A stretch of DNA of 22,556 nt from Candidatus Galligastranaerophilus intestinigallinarum (GCA_018715855.1 DVKW01000044.1:1-22556); one strand, 5' to 3'. Positions 14,635-22,081 are shown, counted from the stretch's first letter. Notes: generated by a model not told the origin, from the sequence alone. Numbers and translations are program-made.

Positions 14635-16840
14635 TATCTTCCTTTTTTTCTTGGTTATTTTCTCTGTTTTCTTCTATTTTTTTCTGAATTTTTTTATCAA
14701 GTTTTTCTTGTTCTGTTTGGCCTAAAACAATTTTATTGTTTTTTTGAAGCTCGTTCATAACGCCTTCTTGATATTTAACTCTATCGTGCTGCATTCCCCT
14801 TAAAATGCGGTTAAATGTGATTGCAATTAATTTAATATCTTTTAAAGTTAAGGGGCTGTCAGATAGCTGCCCATCGTTCAATCTTTCCGTTATTATTTTA
14901 TTTATCATATTTTCAATTTCATCCGATGTCGGGTTTTTAAGGCTTCTAACCGCTGATTCAACGGCATCAGCGAGCATTAAAATTGCAGTTTCCTTCATAT
15001 TGGGTTTGGGGCCTGAATATCTGAATTGTTCCTGTTGAACATTTTCCTTGCCTTCCAATTGAACAGCTTGGTTGTAAAAATGCCCCGCAAGCGCTTCGCC
15101 GTGGTGTTGTTGAATAAAATTAATAATTTCTTGAGGTAGCCCGTTTTTCTTTGCAATTTCAACGCCATCTTTTGTGTGAGATATGATAACCATTTTTGAT
15201 AAACGTGGATTAAGCTTATTATGGGGGTTTTCAACTCCAAAATATGATTGGTTTTCAATAAAGAAAAACGGTTTTTGAAGTTTTCCTATATCATGGTAAA
15301 AAGCGCCGACTCTGGCTAAAATCGGGTCTGCACCAATTGCCTCGGCTGCTGCTTCACACAAATTTGCAACCATTAATGAATGGTGATATGTGCCGGGCGC
15401 CTTGCATTGAAGTTTTGATAATAAGGGTGAATTATGGTCTGCAAGCTCAATTAACCCGTATGGAGTTACTGCTTTAAATGTATTTTCAAAAATGGGAATA
15501 ATTCCCAAAGACAAAACGCCTGAGAAAAAGCCGTTTAAAAGAGCATTTGATGCAATTTTTAATGACATTGTAAAAGATGATAGGCTGAATTGATTTTCAA
15601 ACAAACCTATAACAACAATGAAAACAGCCATAACAACGCCTGTCCAAACGCCACATTTTACAAGGTCAAAGCGCCTTGTATATGAAATTCTTGAAACAAA
15701 AAACACACTTGCAAGTGCGCCAAAAACATAAACCGCTATAAATTGCGGCTCTAAAAACAATGATGATGATATTAGTGCAATAAATATAATTGTCGCAACA
15801 AAAGCCAATGTTGGCGTTGAAAAAATCGCCATAATAATTGTAAACCCGGGGATTGGCATTAAATAATTCGGAACGTCATTTTTAGATGAAATCCAAACGC
15901 AGGCAACCGTTAATAATGTGGTTAAAAGCCCTATAATCATATAATATCTCGGGTCGTCATATTTTCTTTCTTTGTATTTAATATAAAATACAAGGCAAAA
16001 TGCAGATAAAAAGGTGAATAAAACAATTCCTAAAACGCCGGATTTATTAATTTCAAGAAGGCTGTAGCCCGATTTTCTCAGAGCATCTCTTTTAACTTGG
16101 GTTAAAATTTCATCGGGTTTTAAAATGGTATCGCCCTTTTTAAAAGTTACCGTGTAGGGCTTAACCAAACTTTTTGCGTTTTTTCTTGCAACATCGGTTG
16201 CAAAATCATCAATTACAAGGTTTGGCAAAATAACACATTCTAAAATGCCAGAAATTGCGGTTAATTGGCTTTTTGTAAGGTTATAGCCAAGTGCTTCTTT
16301 AATTGCATCTTCATTTGTATAAGTTTCAATTTCGCCGTCTTGAAGCCCTTGTTTTAAATATTTGTTTAAAACAATATCGGCACTGTTTAAAATGGCGTTT
16401 AAGTTTTGTTTTGTTGAATTTATTGCAAAATTAACAACTTCTTCTTTTTTTTCTTGGTTTGTAATGTCAAAAATATTTGAAAATTCAATGTATTTAGATT
16501 GTTTATCGGCATCAGAGGTTTTAATTCTTAAAATGTTTTCTTTTAGTGCATAAAAACCGTTTAAAATTCTGCTTGAATCAATAGGAATGATAATCGGCTT
16601 AATTTTTCTTGCAACATCTCGCCTTAAAAGTTCTGTTTTTTGAATATCGACAACTTCTATTGTTTTTTTGGCGATAATTTTTTTCTTGCCAACCCCGTTT
16701 TCAAGCAAATCTTGCGATAAAAATTTAGAAGATAACAAGAAAGAAATTACAAGCACAAAAAGAAAAAACCCGATAACGCCGCCCATTTTGGTTTGAAAGT
16801 TAAGGTTTTTTGAAAAAAAAGTTTTTATATTGCCGCTCAT
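14612..16840 (-). CDS. pgpH: 7TM-HD domain cyclic-di-AMP phosphodiesterase (PgpH/YqfF family)
   Basis: This 742-residue membrane protein belongs to the family that hydrolyses cyclic di-AMP (PgpH of Listeria). Domains in order are a first transmembrane helix (about 20-38), an extracytoplasmic 7TMR-HDED domain (about 45-265, with the typical VxxxxVTFKKGDTIL ending), seven transmembrane helices (about 268-455), and a cytoplasmic HD domain (about 470-690). Metal ligands are visible as TYHHS (His486/487), YHDIGK (His516-Asp517), ISHTKDG (His555), QQHHGE (His579/580) and LADAVES. The last 50 residues are Lys/Glu-rich and probably disordered. The start is supported by TTTGGAG, 8 nt upstream. A minus-strand TATAAT at 16876-16871 suggests its own promoter. 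ybeY and dgkA overlap downstream, so the three are co-expressed. Cyclic di-AMP specificity is inferred from the family. Confidence 0.93.
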   Translation of the reverse strand: MSGNIKTFFSKNLNFQTKMGGVIGFFLFVLVISFLLSSKFLSQDLLENGVGKKKIIAKKTIEVVDIQKTELLRRDVARKIKPIIIPIDSSRILNGFYALKENILRIKTSDADKQSKYIEFSNIFDITNQEKKEEVVNFAINSTKQNLNAILNSADIVLNKYLKQGLQDGEIETYTNEDAIKEALGYNLTKSQLTAISGILECVILPNLVIDDFATDVARKNAKSLVKPYTVTFKKGDTILKPDEILTQVKRDALRKSGYSLLEINKSGVLGIVLFTFLSAFCLVFYIKYKERKYDDPRYYMIIGLLTTLLTVACVWISSKNDVPNYLMPIPGFTIIMAIFSTPTLAFVATIIFIALISSSLFLEPQFIAVYVFGALASVFFVSRISYTRRFDLVKCGVWTGVVMAVFIVVIGLFENQFSLSSFTMSLKIASNALLNGFFSGVLSLGIIPIFENTFKAVTPYGLIELADHNSPLLSKLQCKAPGTYHHSLMVANLCEAAAEAIGADPILARVGAFYHDIGKLQKPFFFIENQSYFGVENPHNKLNPRLSKMVIISHTKDGVEIAKKNGLPQEIINFIQQHHGEALAGHFYNQAVQLEGKENVQQEQFRYSGPKPNMKETAILMLADAVESAVRSLKNPTSDEIENMINKIITERLNDGQLSDSPLTLKDIKLIAITFNRILRGMQHDRVKYQEGVMNELQKNNKIVLGQTEQEKLDKKIQKKIEENRENNQEKKEDNENKGSN

Positions 16841-16870
16841 TAAAAATTCTCCAAATACTTTTTAATTCAG

Positions 16871-16876
16871 ATTATA
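16871..16876 (-). promoter_or_regulatory. -10 element of the pgpH-ybeY-dgkA operon
   Basis: The minus strand reads TATAAT just after the patatin-like gene stop, about 30 bp before the pgpH ATG. Transcription would start near 16864 with a leader of about 23 nt containing GGAG. The -35 region is weak, and read-through from the patatin gene is also possible because no hairpin separates the two. Confidence 0.4.
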
Positions 16877-16884
16877 CAATAAAA

Positions 16885-18054
16885 TTAGCCTTGTTTTGTT
16901 CCAATTTCTTCAAGTGCGGTTTTTATTAAGCCTAAAACCTTATTATATTCAATCAATTCCGCCTTTTCTTGGAAAATGCCTTTTTTAGTTATATAGTTTG
17001 AATCAAATTCATTTTTTACAGTTTTTACAAGTTCAATTGTTTTATCTTCTAAGATATTTGATTTATCAAAAATACAAAATGCCAAATTTGCAATTTCAAT
17101 TTTTGCGTGGTCTATGTTTTTGTTTTCAATTAAATATTCAGCTTTTTTAAGGCAACAAAAAAGGCTTTTATAAATATTTTGAATATTTTCTTTTTTTGGA
17201 ATAATTCCGTTTTTGAAATAATCAATTGTCAACTTGTAGCCTAAATTTGCCATTTGCTGCTTTTTTTCTTTACTTATCATAAAATCTACAACGGAAATAT
17301 CTTCCGTATTAATTTTAATGAAATCAAACTTTTCATAGTTTTTATATTGTTTAATTATAAAATCGCTGGCAACGCCTGAAAAGGTATCATAAACGGCATT
17401 TAGATAATCAAAAGTGTTTGAAATTTTTTTCTTTGTTTCGTTGTTTTCAAGCCTGAATTCAAGAATTTTTTCTTCTCTGCCATATATTGTGGGCGTTAAA
17501 AAAGATAAAGGCATTCCTTTTAGAAGGTCGCCATCTACTAAGCATTCATCTTCATTAAAAACAGGTGCATACAACCCCGGCATTGCAACAGAAACCCTTA
17601 TTGCATGGGCAATTTCGGCATCAGGGGTTTTTGTTTTTGAAAATTCAAAAAGTTTTGATGTTGTAAGATCAACCGTAAAAATTACAAGTTCATCTTTAAT
17701 ATCACTAAATTTTACAGGGGGATATTCTTTGTTTTCATCATAATCGGGGTAAAATTTAGTTTCGATTTTATTTTTCATCCATTCATAAAATTTTTTGCCC
17801 TTAGATAGCGCAAAATCTTTCCCGAAATTAAAATTAAAGTCATTAAAAAATTCAAAATTGATGTTATCAAAAACATCTTGAATTTCATCTGGCGAATAAT
17901 TAAAAGAAATTAACCCCGCAACAACGGCGCCAATGGATGAACCCGCATAGCCCGTTATATTAAGGTCTAATTCTTTAATTGCTTTTATAACGCCTGAATA
18001 TGCAGCACCTCTTATGCCGCCGCCACCGAATATACAAAAATATTTTTTATCCAT
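16885..18054 (-). CDS. Patatin-like phospholipase
   Basis: This 389-residue protein belongs to the patatin/RssA group of serine lipid acyl hydrolases, which use a Ser-Asp dyad to cleave acyl chains from membrane lipids. The oxyanion motif GGGGIRGAAYSG lies at 10-21, the nucleophile elbow G-S-S-I-G at 38-42 (Ser40), and the catalytic Asp in LVDGDLLKGMP (Asp174). The third residue of the usual DG[AG] motif is Asp176 here. The N-terminal 200 residues are the catalytic domain; the remaining 190 are helical and unassigned. There is no signal peptide, so it is presumably cytoplasmic or membrane-peripheral. The ATG at 18054 has no clear ribosome site; upstream is only AT-rich DNA. It is divergent from leuC and lies 44 bp upstream of pgpH. 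Confidence 0.9.
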   Translation of the reverse strand: MDKKYFCIFGGGGIRGAAYSGVIKAIKELDLNITGYAGSSIGAVVAGLISFNYSPDEIQDVFDNINFEFFNDFNFNFGKDFALSKGKKFYEWMKNKIETKFYPDYDENKEYPPVKFSDIKDELVIFTVDLTTSKLFEFSKTKTPDAEIAHAIRVSVAMPGLYAPVFNEDECLVDGDLLKGMPLSFLTPTIYGREEKILEFRLENNETKKKISNTFDYLNAVYDTFSGVASDFIIKQYKNYEKFDFIKINTEDISVVDFMISKEKKQQMANLGYKLTIDYFKNGIIPKKENIQNIYKSLFCCLKKAEYLIENKNIDHAKIEIANLAFCIFDKSNILEDKTIELVKTVKNEFDSNYITKKGIFQEKAELIEYNKVLGLIKTALEEIGTKQG

Positions 18055-18168
18055 TTTAAAATATTAATTTAAAGTTTAATTTTTTTCATCAACCGTAAAT
18101 CCTAAATTATGAAAAATTTTATTTTCGTTGTAAAATTACAAAAAAAGAGATATTATGGAGAATTTTTT

Positions 18169-19422
18169 ATGTCATTACATCAAACACTTGCTCAAAAAAT
18201 AATTTCAGCCCATGCAGACAAAAATGTTACCCCGGGGGAACTTGTTATAGCTCGTGTTGATGTAGCTGCAGTGCAAGATGGCACAGGGCCTTTAACCATT
18301 CAAGAATTTAAAAAATTAGGCAAAGAAAAACTTGCAAACCCAAAAAGAACCATCTTATTTATTGACCACGCAGCGCCTTCTCCAAGAAAAGAATTATCAA
18401 ACACCCATTGCACAATAAGAGAATTTGCAAAAGAATATGGCGCTATTTTATCTGATATAGGTGAAGGCGTTTGCCACCAAAGGTTAATTGAAAGCTTTGT
18501 GAACCCGAATGAAATTTTAGTCGGTGCAGATTCTCACACCTGCACCTCAGGCGCTCTTGGTGCTTTTGCTACAGGCATGGGTTCAACAGATATTGCAGTT
18601 GCTTTTGCACTTGGTAAAACTTGGCTAAAAGTTCCATCATCTTATAAAATTGTTGTTACGGGCAAATTCAAAGAAAATGTTACAAGTAAAGATTTAATGC
18701 TTCATTTAATAGGAATGATTGGAGCAGACGGCGCAACGTATAAATCATTGGAATTTACAGGCGAAACCATTTCCAATATGGAAATGAATGAAAGGTTTAC
18801 ACTCGCTAATATGGCTGTTGAAGCAGGCGCTAAATGCGGCCTTTTTGAAACAGATGAAAAAACAAGGGCATATTTAAAAGAAAAAGGCAGAGAAGATAAA
18901 TTTGTTGAATTAAAAATTGACCCAATGGCAGAATATGAAAGAATAATTGAAATTAAAGCGGAAGATATTGTGCCGACTGTTTCTTGCCCGCATACCGTTG
19001 ATCACACAAAAGCGGCCGGTGAATTAAACAATGTTAAAGTTAATCAAGTATTTATCGGCACTTGCACAAACGGCAGAATTGAAGATTTGAGAATAGCCGC
19101 TAAAGTTTTAAAAGGCAGAAAAAAAGCAGACGGTGTAAGGTTAATTGTTGTTCCTGCATCTCCAACCATCTACAAACAAGCCATTCAAGAAGGTTTGCTT
19201 GAAATCTTTATTGATGCGGGCGCATCATTCCTTCCTGCAGGCTGCGGCCCTTGTGTTGGTGTCCATGGCGGCATTTTAGGCGATGGTGAAGTTTGCCTTG
19301 CAACACAAAACAGAAACTTTAACGGCAGAATGGGCAACACAAAAGGCTTTATTTACCTTGCAAGCCCTTATGTTGCGGCAGTAAGCGCCGTTAACGGTTA
19401 TATTAGTGATGAATTAAAATAA
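18169..19422 (+). CDS. leuC: 3-isopropylmalate dehydratase large subunit (LeuC)
   Basis: LeuC with LeuD isomerises 2-isopropylmalate to 3-isopropylmalate in leucine synthesis. The 417-residue form is the shorter LeuC/HacA type of the aconitase superfamily. Visible motifs are IDHAAPSP, the aconitase signature GADSHTCTSGALGAFATGMG (120-138), and the [4Fe-4S] ligands Cys299 (IGTCTNG), Cys359 and Cys362 (GCGPCVG). The start at 18169 is chosen because GGAG at 18157-18160 lies 8 nt upstream and MSLHQTLAQKI matches the family's N terminus. An upstream ATG at 18109 would add 20 atypical residues. No leuD or other leucine gene is adjacent in this window. A homoaconitase or citramalate-pathway role is less likely but cannot be ruled out from this subunit alone. 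Confidence 0.93.
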   Translation: MSLHQTLAQKIISAHADKNVTPGELVIARVDVAAVQDGTGPLTIQEFKKLGKEKLANPKRTILFIDHAAPSPRKELSNTHCTIREFAKEYGAILSDIGEGVCHQRLIESFVNPNEILVGADSHTCTSGALGAFATGMGSTDIAVAFALGKTWLKVPSSYKIVVTGKFKENVTSKDLMLHLIGMIGADGATYKSLEFTGETISNMEMNERFTLANMAVEAGAKCGLFETDEKTRAYLKEKGREDKFVELKIDPMAEYERIIEIKAEDIVPTVSCPHTVDHTKAAGELNNVKVNQVFIGTCTNGRIEDLRIAAKVLKGRKKADGVRLIVVPASPTIYKQAIQEGLLEIFIDAGASFLPAGCGPCVGVHGGILGDGEVCLATQNRNFNGRMGNTKGFIYLASPYVAAVSAVNGYISDELK

Positions 19423-19496
19423 AATTTTCCTCCCTTCTTTATAGTCAAATTAAAAATTTTAGTTTATTATAAAAGAAGTTATCGGAAGCAAGAATT

Positions 19497-20792
19497 TTGA
19501 AAAAGTTTTTAATTTTATTATTAATTTTACTGGCTGTTCCATCTTCTTTTGCAATTCAAGAAGAGAGAAAAATAAGCCTTCAAGATGCAATTGAGCTTGC
19601 AATCAGAACCAACCCGCAAATGGAGCTTGCGAGGTTGGATGTTGATATGGCAAGGAACAATATTCTTCAGACAAACAGGCTTCAAAACCCTTCAATTCAC
19701 ACATTTCAAAACATTCCAAAAGCAGGGGTCGGCAATCCGCAGCAAATAGGCGTTGATTACACAATAGAACTTTTTAAAAGAGGCAAAAGAAAAGAAGCTG
19801 CGAAAACTTATTCTTTGGCTGTTTCAGACCATCAAAAGTTTCTTGAATACGGCCTTATTGCAGATGTTAAAAAATCTTATGTAGATTTGTTGGTTAAAAA
19901 ATCAAAATATAAGCTTTTAAAAGAACAGGAAAACCTTGCAAATGAATTGTATGAAAATATAAAAAAAGAGGTTGAAAAGGGCAATTTGCCAAAAACAGAA
20001 GAAATCCAAGCCAAAATTGTTTTGAACAAATCTATAATGTTAACTAACATTGCAAGAACAGATACAATTACCGCACAAAATTATTTTAATTCGGTTCTAA
20101 ATACATCTGATATCAATTTAGACACAAAAGAAGATGTTTTGCCCAATGATTACAGCGTTTTGATGGCAATTTCGCCAAGTGAAAAAACACCCGATTTTAA
20201 AGAAATCAAAGATTATGCCCTAAATAACAGATACGACCTTTTGATGGCTCAAAAAGAAATGATTGCGGCACAAAAAAAATTGGAAGTTGCAAAAAGTTTA
20301 AGAATACCGGATGTTGAATTAACAGGGGGCTATGCATATCAAACAAAGGGAATGTCAGGTGACGGGCATTTTCAATCAGGCGGCTATGTTGGCGCAAGTT
20401 TAGTAAATATTCCTATTTTATACAATTTTAAGCCCGAAATAGACAATGCTAAAATTGAAATTCAAAAGGCAGAATTAAAATATGAAGACACCAAAATTGA
20501 CGCCATAAGGAATATAACAGATGCTTACGAAAAATTTGTGATAGCAAGAGAAAACCTTAACTATTACAATAAAGAAATTTTAACAAATTCAAGAGAATTA
20601 ATGGATGCATCGAAAAAAAGTTTAAGCAACAAAGAAATTGACCTTACAACTTTTTTGGTATCCAAAAAACTCTATCTTGAACTTACCCTTGGCTATCAAG
20701 ATGCGCTTGGTGAATATTATTCAAGCTATGCAGATTTATTAAAAGAAATTAATTCGGATTCAATTTATTTAACAAAAACCGAAAATCTTTAA
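19497..20792 (+). CDS. TolC-family outer-membrane channel protein
   Basis: The 431-residue product is an outer-membrane efflux/secretion channel of the TolC family, which forms trimeric barrel-tunnel ducts for RND, ABC or MFS exporters. It has a signal peptide (MKKFLILLLILLAVPSSFA, cleaved near 19). The family opening ISLQDAIELAIRTNPQ follows, then two structural repeats of long amphipathic helices (about 28-200 and 230-425). The second repeat has its own start, FKEIKDYALNNRYDLLMAQKEM. The start is TTG at 19497 with a modest GGAAG site 8 nt upstream. It follows leuC by 74 bp and is probably a separate unit. No membrane-fusion or inner-membrane pump gene is beside it, so its partner is encoded elsewhere. 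Confidence 0.9.
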   Translation: MKKFLILLLILLAVPSSFAIQEERKISLQDAIELAIRTNPQMELARLDVDMARNNILQTNRLQNPSIHTFQNIPKAGVGNPQQIGVDYTIELFKRGKRKEAAKTYSLAVSDHQKFLEYGLIADVKKSYVDLLVKKSKYKLLKEQENLANELYENIKKEVEKGNLPKTEEIQAKIVLNKSIMLTNIARTDTITAQNYFNSVLNTSDINLDTKEDVLPNDYSVLMAISPSEKTPDFKEIKDYALNNRYDLLMAQKEMIAAQKKLEVAKSLRIPDVELTGGYAYQTKGMSGDGHFQSGGYVGASLVNIPILYNFKPEIDNAKIEIQKAELKYEDTKIDAIRNITDAYEKFVIARENLNYYNKEILTNSRELMDASKKSLSNKEIDLTTFLVSKKLYLELTLGYQDALGEYYSSYADLLKEINSDSIYLTKTENL

Positions 20793-20820
20793 TATTTTTT
20801 GACACCCCCAATTAAAAGAA

Positions 20821-20850
20821 AAGGCGCTTAAAATTGCCTTTAAGCGCCAA
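20821..20850 (-). terminator. Intrinsic terminator of the Cys-rich gene, possibly bidirectional
   Basis: GGCGCTTAAA (20823-20832) and TTTAAGCGCC (20839-20848) form a perfect 10-bp stem with a 6-nt loop. On the minus strand it is followed by CTTTTCTTTTAATT and lies 9 bp after the stop of the 73-residue gene. On the plus strand, after the TolC-family gene, the following sequence is less T-rich. Confidence 0.8.
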
Positions 20851-20856
20851 TATCAT

Positions 20857-21078
20857 TTATTCTTCCTGTAAAATTTGTTGTATTTCAACATCCGGTTTGC
20901 CCAAAACTCTGACTAATTCAAGAACAGAAGCTTTCATTTGGCATTTTTGGGATGACTTGTTGAAAAAATCCGTATAGAAGCAGCCTTCACAATTGCAGCC
21001 TCTTTTATAGCATTCAATAGCAGTTGTTGTCCATCTTCTAACTGCAACCGCACGTCCAAAATCTCTACTTTTAAGCAC
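20857..21078 (-). CDS. Small Cys-rich protein (possible metal-binding regulator)
   Basis: I do not recognise a named family. The 73-residue product has five cysteines in a tight pattern: C23-x4-C28-x-C30-x2-C33-x12-C46, within ECYKRGCNCEGCF and SQKCQMK. This suggests a zinc finger or Fe-S site. The N terminus is basic (R5, R9, R14, R15) and ends at the invariant-looking WTTTAIECY. The C-terminal ASVLELVRVLGKPDVEIQQIL is a predicted amphipathic helix. The start is GTG at 21078, since an in-frame TAA directly precedes it and GGGGAG lies 9 nt upstream. A terminator follows and a 359-bp region with a CATG array lies upstream. Its size, basic N terminus and position make an autoregulating DNA-binding protein possible, but that is inference. 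Confidence 0.75.
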   Translation of the reverse strand: MLKSRDFGRAVAVRRWTTTAIECYKRGCNCEGCFYTDFFNKSSQKCQMKASVLELVRVLGKPDVEIQQILQEE

Positions 21079-21158
21079 TTACTTTTACTCCCCGATACTC
21101 ACGCAAAATTTTCCTGCCTGATAAGCTCTTTTTGCTTGCAGCAGTTGAATTTAATACT

Positions 21159-21164
21159 ATTATA
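21159..21164 (-). promoter_or_regulatory. -10 element for the Cys-rich gene
   Basis: The minus strand reads TATAAT here, with TTGTAT 16 bp further upstream as a weak -35. Transcription would start near 21152, giving a leader of about 75 nt before the GTG at 21078, with GGGGAG as ribosome site. Confidence 0.4.
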
Positions 21165-21278
21165 GCTTTTAAGAAGCAATATACAAGTGTATTTTCGCCA
21201 ATTATTAACATCATGTAACAAAGTTGCATACCCTTATAAGGCGGTCATATCAGGGTTTTAGACCATCTGAAGTCAGCC

Positions 21279-21339
21279 CATGGCATGGGTTTTGCATGGT
21301 TCATTCATGCTAAACCCATGTGTGGTGCATGATTCCATG
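21279..21339. repeat. Phased CATG repeat array with 15-bp-arm inverted repeat
   Basis: CATG occurs at 21279, 21284, 21295, 21306, 21317, 21328 and 21336. The five starting at 21284, 21295, 21306, 21317 and 21328 are spaced exactly 11 bp apart. CATGGGTTTTGCATG (21284-21298) pairs with CATGCTAAACCCATG (21306-21320) with a single T-T mismatch and a 7-nt loop. A smaller perfect inverted repeat CCCATG-G-CATGGG overlaps its left arm (21277-21289). CATG is its own complement, so the array reads the same on both strands. Confidence 0.8.
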
Positions 21340-21388
21340 ATTTTAAAGATAGGCATTTTTGGTAAAGAATTGTAAATATTGACAAAAT

Positions 21389-21411
21389 TTCCATGCCTTC
21401 TTGGCATGGAA
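21389..21411. promoter_or_regulatory. Perfect palindrome, likely operator over the -35 box
   Basis: TTCCATGCC (21389-21397) and GGCATGGAA (21403-21411) are exact inverted repeats with a 5-nt spacer. Each arm carries the CATG core found in the upstream array. The right arm overlaps the putative -35 hexamer TTGGCA (21401-21406) of the gene at 21438. Confidence 0.6.
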
Positions 21412-21430
21412 CAATAAAAATCATTATAAT
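21401..21430 (+). promoter_or_regulatory. Promoter of the gene at 21438 (probably leaderless)
   Basis: TTGGCA (21401-21406, five of six consensus bases), an 18-bp spacer and a perfect TATAAT (21425-21430) form a good promoter. Transcription would start at about 21437-21438, exactly at the ATG, and no ribosome site precedes that ATG. A perfect TTGACA at 21379-21384 has no -10 at usable distance. Confidence 0.5.
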
Positions 21431-21437
21431 ATTTATT

Positions 21438-22022
21438 ATGTTAATTGATTGCGATAATAATTTAATAGCTGCTTGGCGCTCTATTGAAGATGTTGTTCCA
21501 AATCCTCAATATAAATCGGGCGCAAAAGAAGGTGATAAACCCGTTTATCAAGATGACATTGAAGCAAGTTCAAACCCAACCTTAACTTTGGAATTTGACA
21601 TTTTAAACAAATGGGGATTTGGGCTAAAAAGGGGGTTTTATGAAATTGTGGCAGACCCTGATTTTTCTTATCTAATGTTTGTTCAATCAAATGAAATTAA
21701 AGCTAAAATCCCTATTATTAAAAGAGAAGTTATAAATGAATACGGCACAGATTATGAATGGGGTGATGAAAAAGATAAATCTATGCCAAATTCAGCTTCA
21801 AGGTCTTTAGATTACGGCGTTATGATTGCATCTAAAAAAACATATAAACCTATATACACAGACAAAGAATTAAAAAGAAGAAAAAAGAAATATCAAAAAG
21901 GGAAAGACCCCTCAACATATTTTCATTCAACTGTTAAAATGGAATATGACAAAGAACTTGAAGCCTATAAAATTATTTGGGAAAAATATAATACAAGGCT
22001 TATCGGCATTATGAAAATTTAA
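21438..22022 (+). CDS. Hypothetical protein downstream of the CATG region
   Basis: I do not recognise this protein of 194 residues. It begins MLIDCDNNLIAAWRSIEDVV, has no clear membrane segment, and mixes beta-like stretches (TLTLEFDILNKWGFG, SYLMFVQS) with a Lys-rich helix (DKELKRRKKKYQKGK). An upstream in-frame ATG at 21393 would add 15 residues with a hydrophobic run (IKIIIIFIMLI) that could act as a membrane anchor. I prefer 21438 because that extension would run through the palindrome and the -10 element, and neither start has a ribosome site. It is divergent from the Cys-rich gene across the CATG array. A thioredoxin gene follows with its own promoter. Confidence 0.7.
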   Translation: MLIDCDNNLIAAWRSIEDVVPNPQYKSGAKEGDKPVYQDDIEASSNPTLTLEFDILNKWGFGLKRGFYEIVADPDFSYLMFVQSNEIKAKIPIIKREVINEYGTDYEWGDEKDKSMPNSASRSLDYGVMIASKKTYKPIYTDKELKRRKKKYQKGKDPSTYFHSTVKMEYDKELEAYKIIWEKYNTRLIGIMKI

Positions 22023-22050
22023 TTTTGCCAATTTAGGCTAATCAACAGGG

Positions 22051-22081
22051 CGGTTTATATATGTTGAAACCGAATTATAAT
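22051..22081 (+). promoter_or_regulatory. Promoter and small inverted repeat before the thioredoxin gene
   Basis: A perfect TATAAT lies at 22076-22081 with TTTATA 16 bp upstream as a weak -35, giving a leader of about 26 nt with AAGGAG. CGGTTT (22051-22056) and AAACCG (22067-22072) are inverted repeats covering the -35 area and could be an operator, or the remains of a terminator for the preceding gene. Confidence 0.4.

Larger units (their letters stand above)
21079..21437. promoter_or_regulatory. 359-bp non-coding divergent region with promoters and CATG array
   Basis: No convincing gene or tRNA is visible between the GTG of the Cys-rich gene and the ATG at 21438. The region carries a leftward promoter candidate (21159-21164), ten CATG tetramers between 21212 and 21408, a large imperfect hairpin (21284-21320), a perfect palindrome (21389-21411) and a rightward promoter (21401-21430). 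The GC content around 21240-21340 is clearly above the flanks. The length and structure suggest a regulatory region, possibly with a small RNA. Confidence 0.6.

Noticed and set aside
17414..17743. 109-codon plus-strand open frame within the patatin-like gene
   Set aside because: It is antisense to a well-supported gene with catalytic motifs and has no recognisable content of its own.
18128..18156. TTGTAA-17-TATTAT as the leuC promoter
   Set aside because: It would start transcription after the clear GGAG ribosome site, contradicting the leader that site implies.
18109..18168. Upstream ATG giving LeuC 20 extra residues
   Set aside because: No ribosome site, residues unlike the family, while 18169 has GGAG 8 nt upstream and starts where LeuC normally starts.
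21379..21384. Perfect TTGACA as a -35 element
   Set aside because: No acceptable -10 lies 16-18 bp downstream (the position reads TGGCAT); the TATAAT at 21425 is 40 bp away. It could matter only with an activator.
21393..21437. Longer start of the hypothetical gene at 21393, with a hydrophobic N terminus resembling a signal or membrane anchor
   Set aside because: The 15 extra codons run through a perfect palindrome whose core recurs in the non-coding array and through a perfect TATAAT; no ribosome site precedes 21393. Kept only as an alternative.
21079..21437. A tRNA or other standard RNA gene in the long intergenic region
   Set aside because: No cloverleaf, anticodon arm or CCA-type end could be found; the structure present is explained by the CATG repeats.
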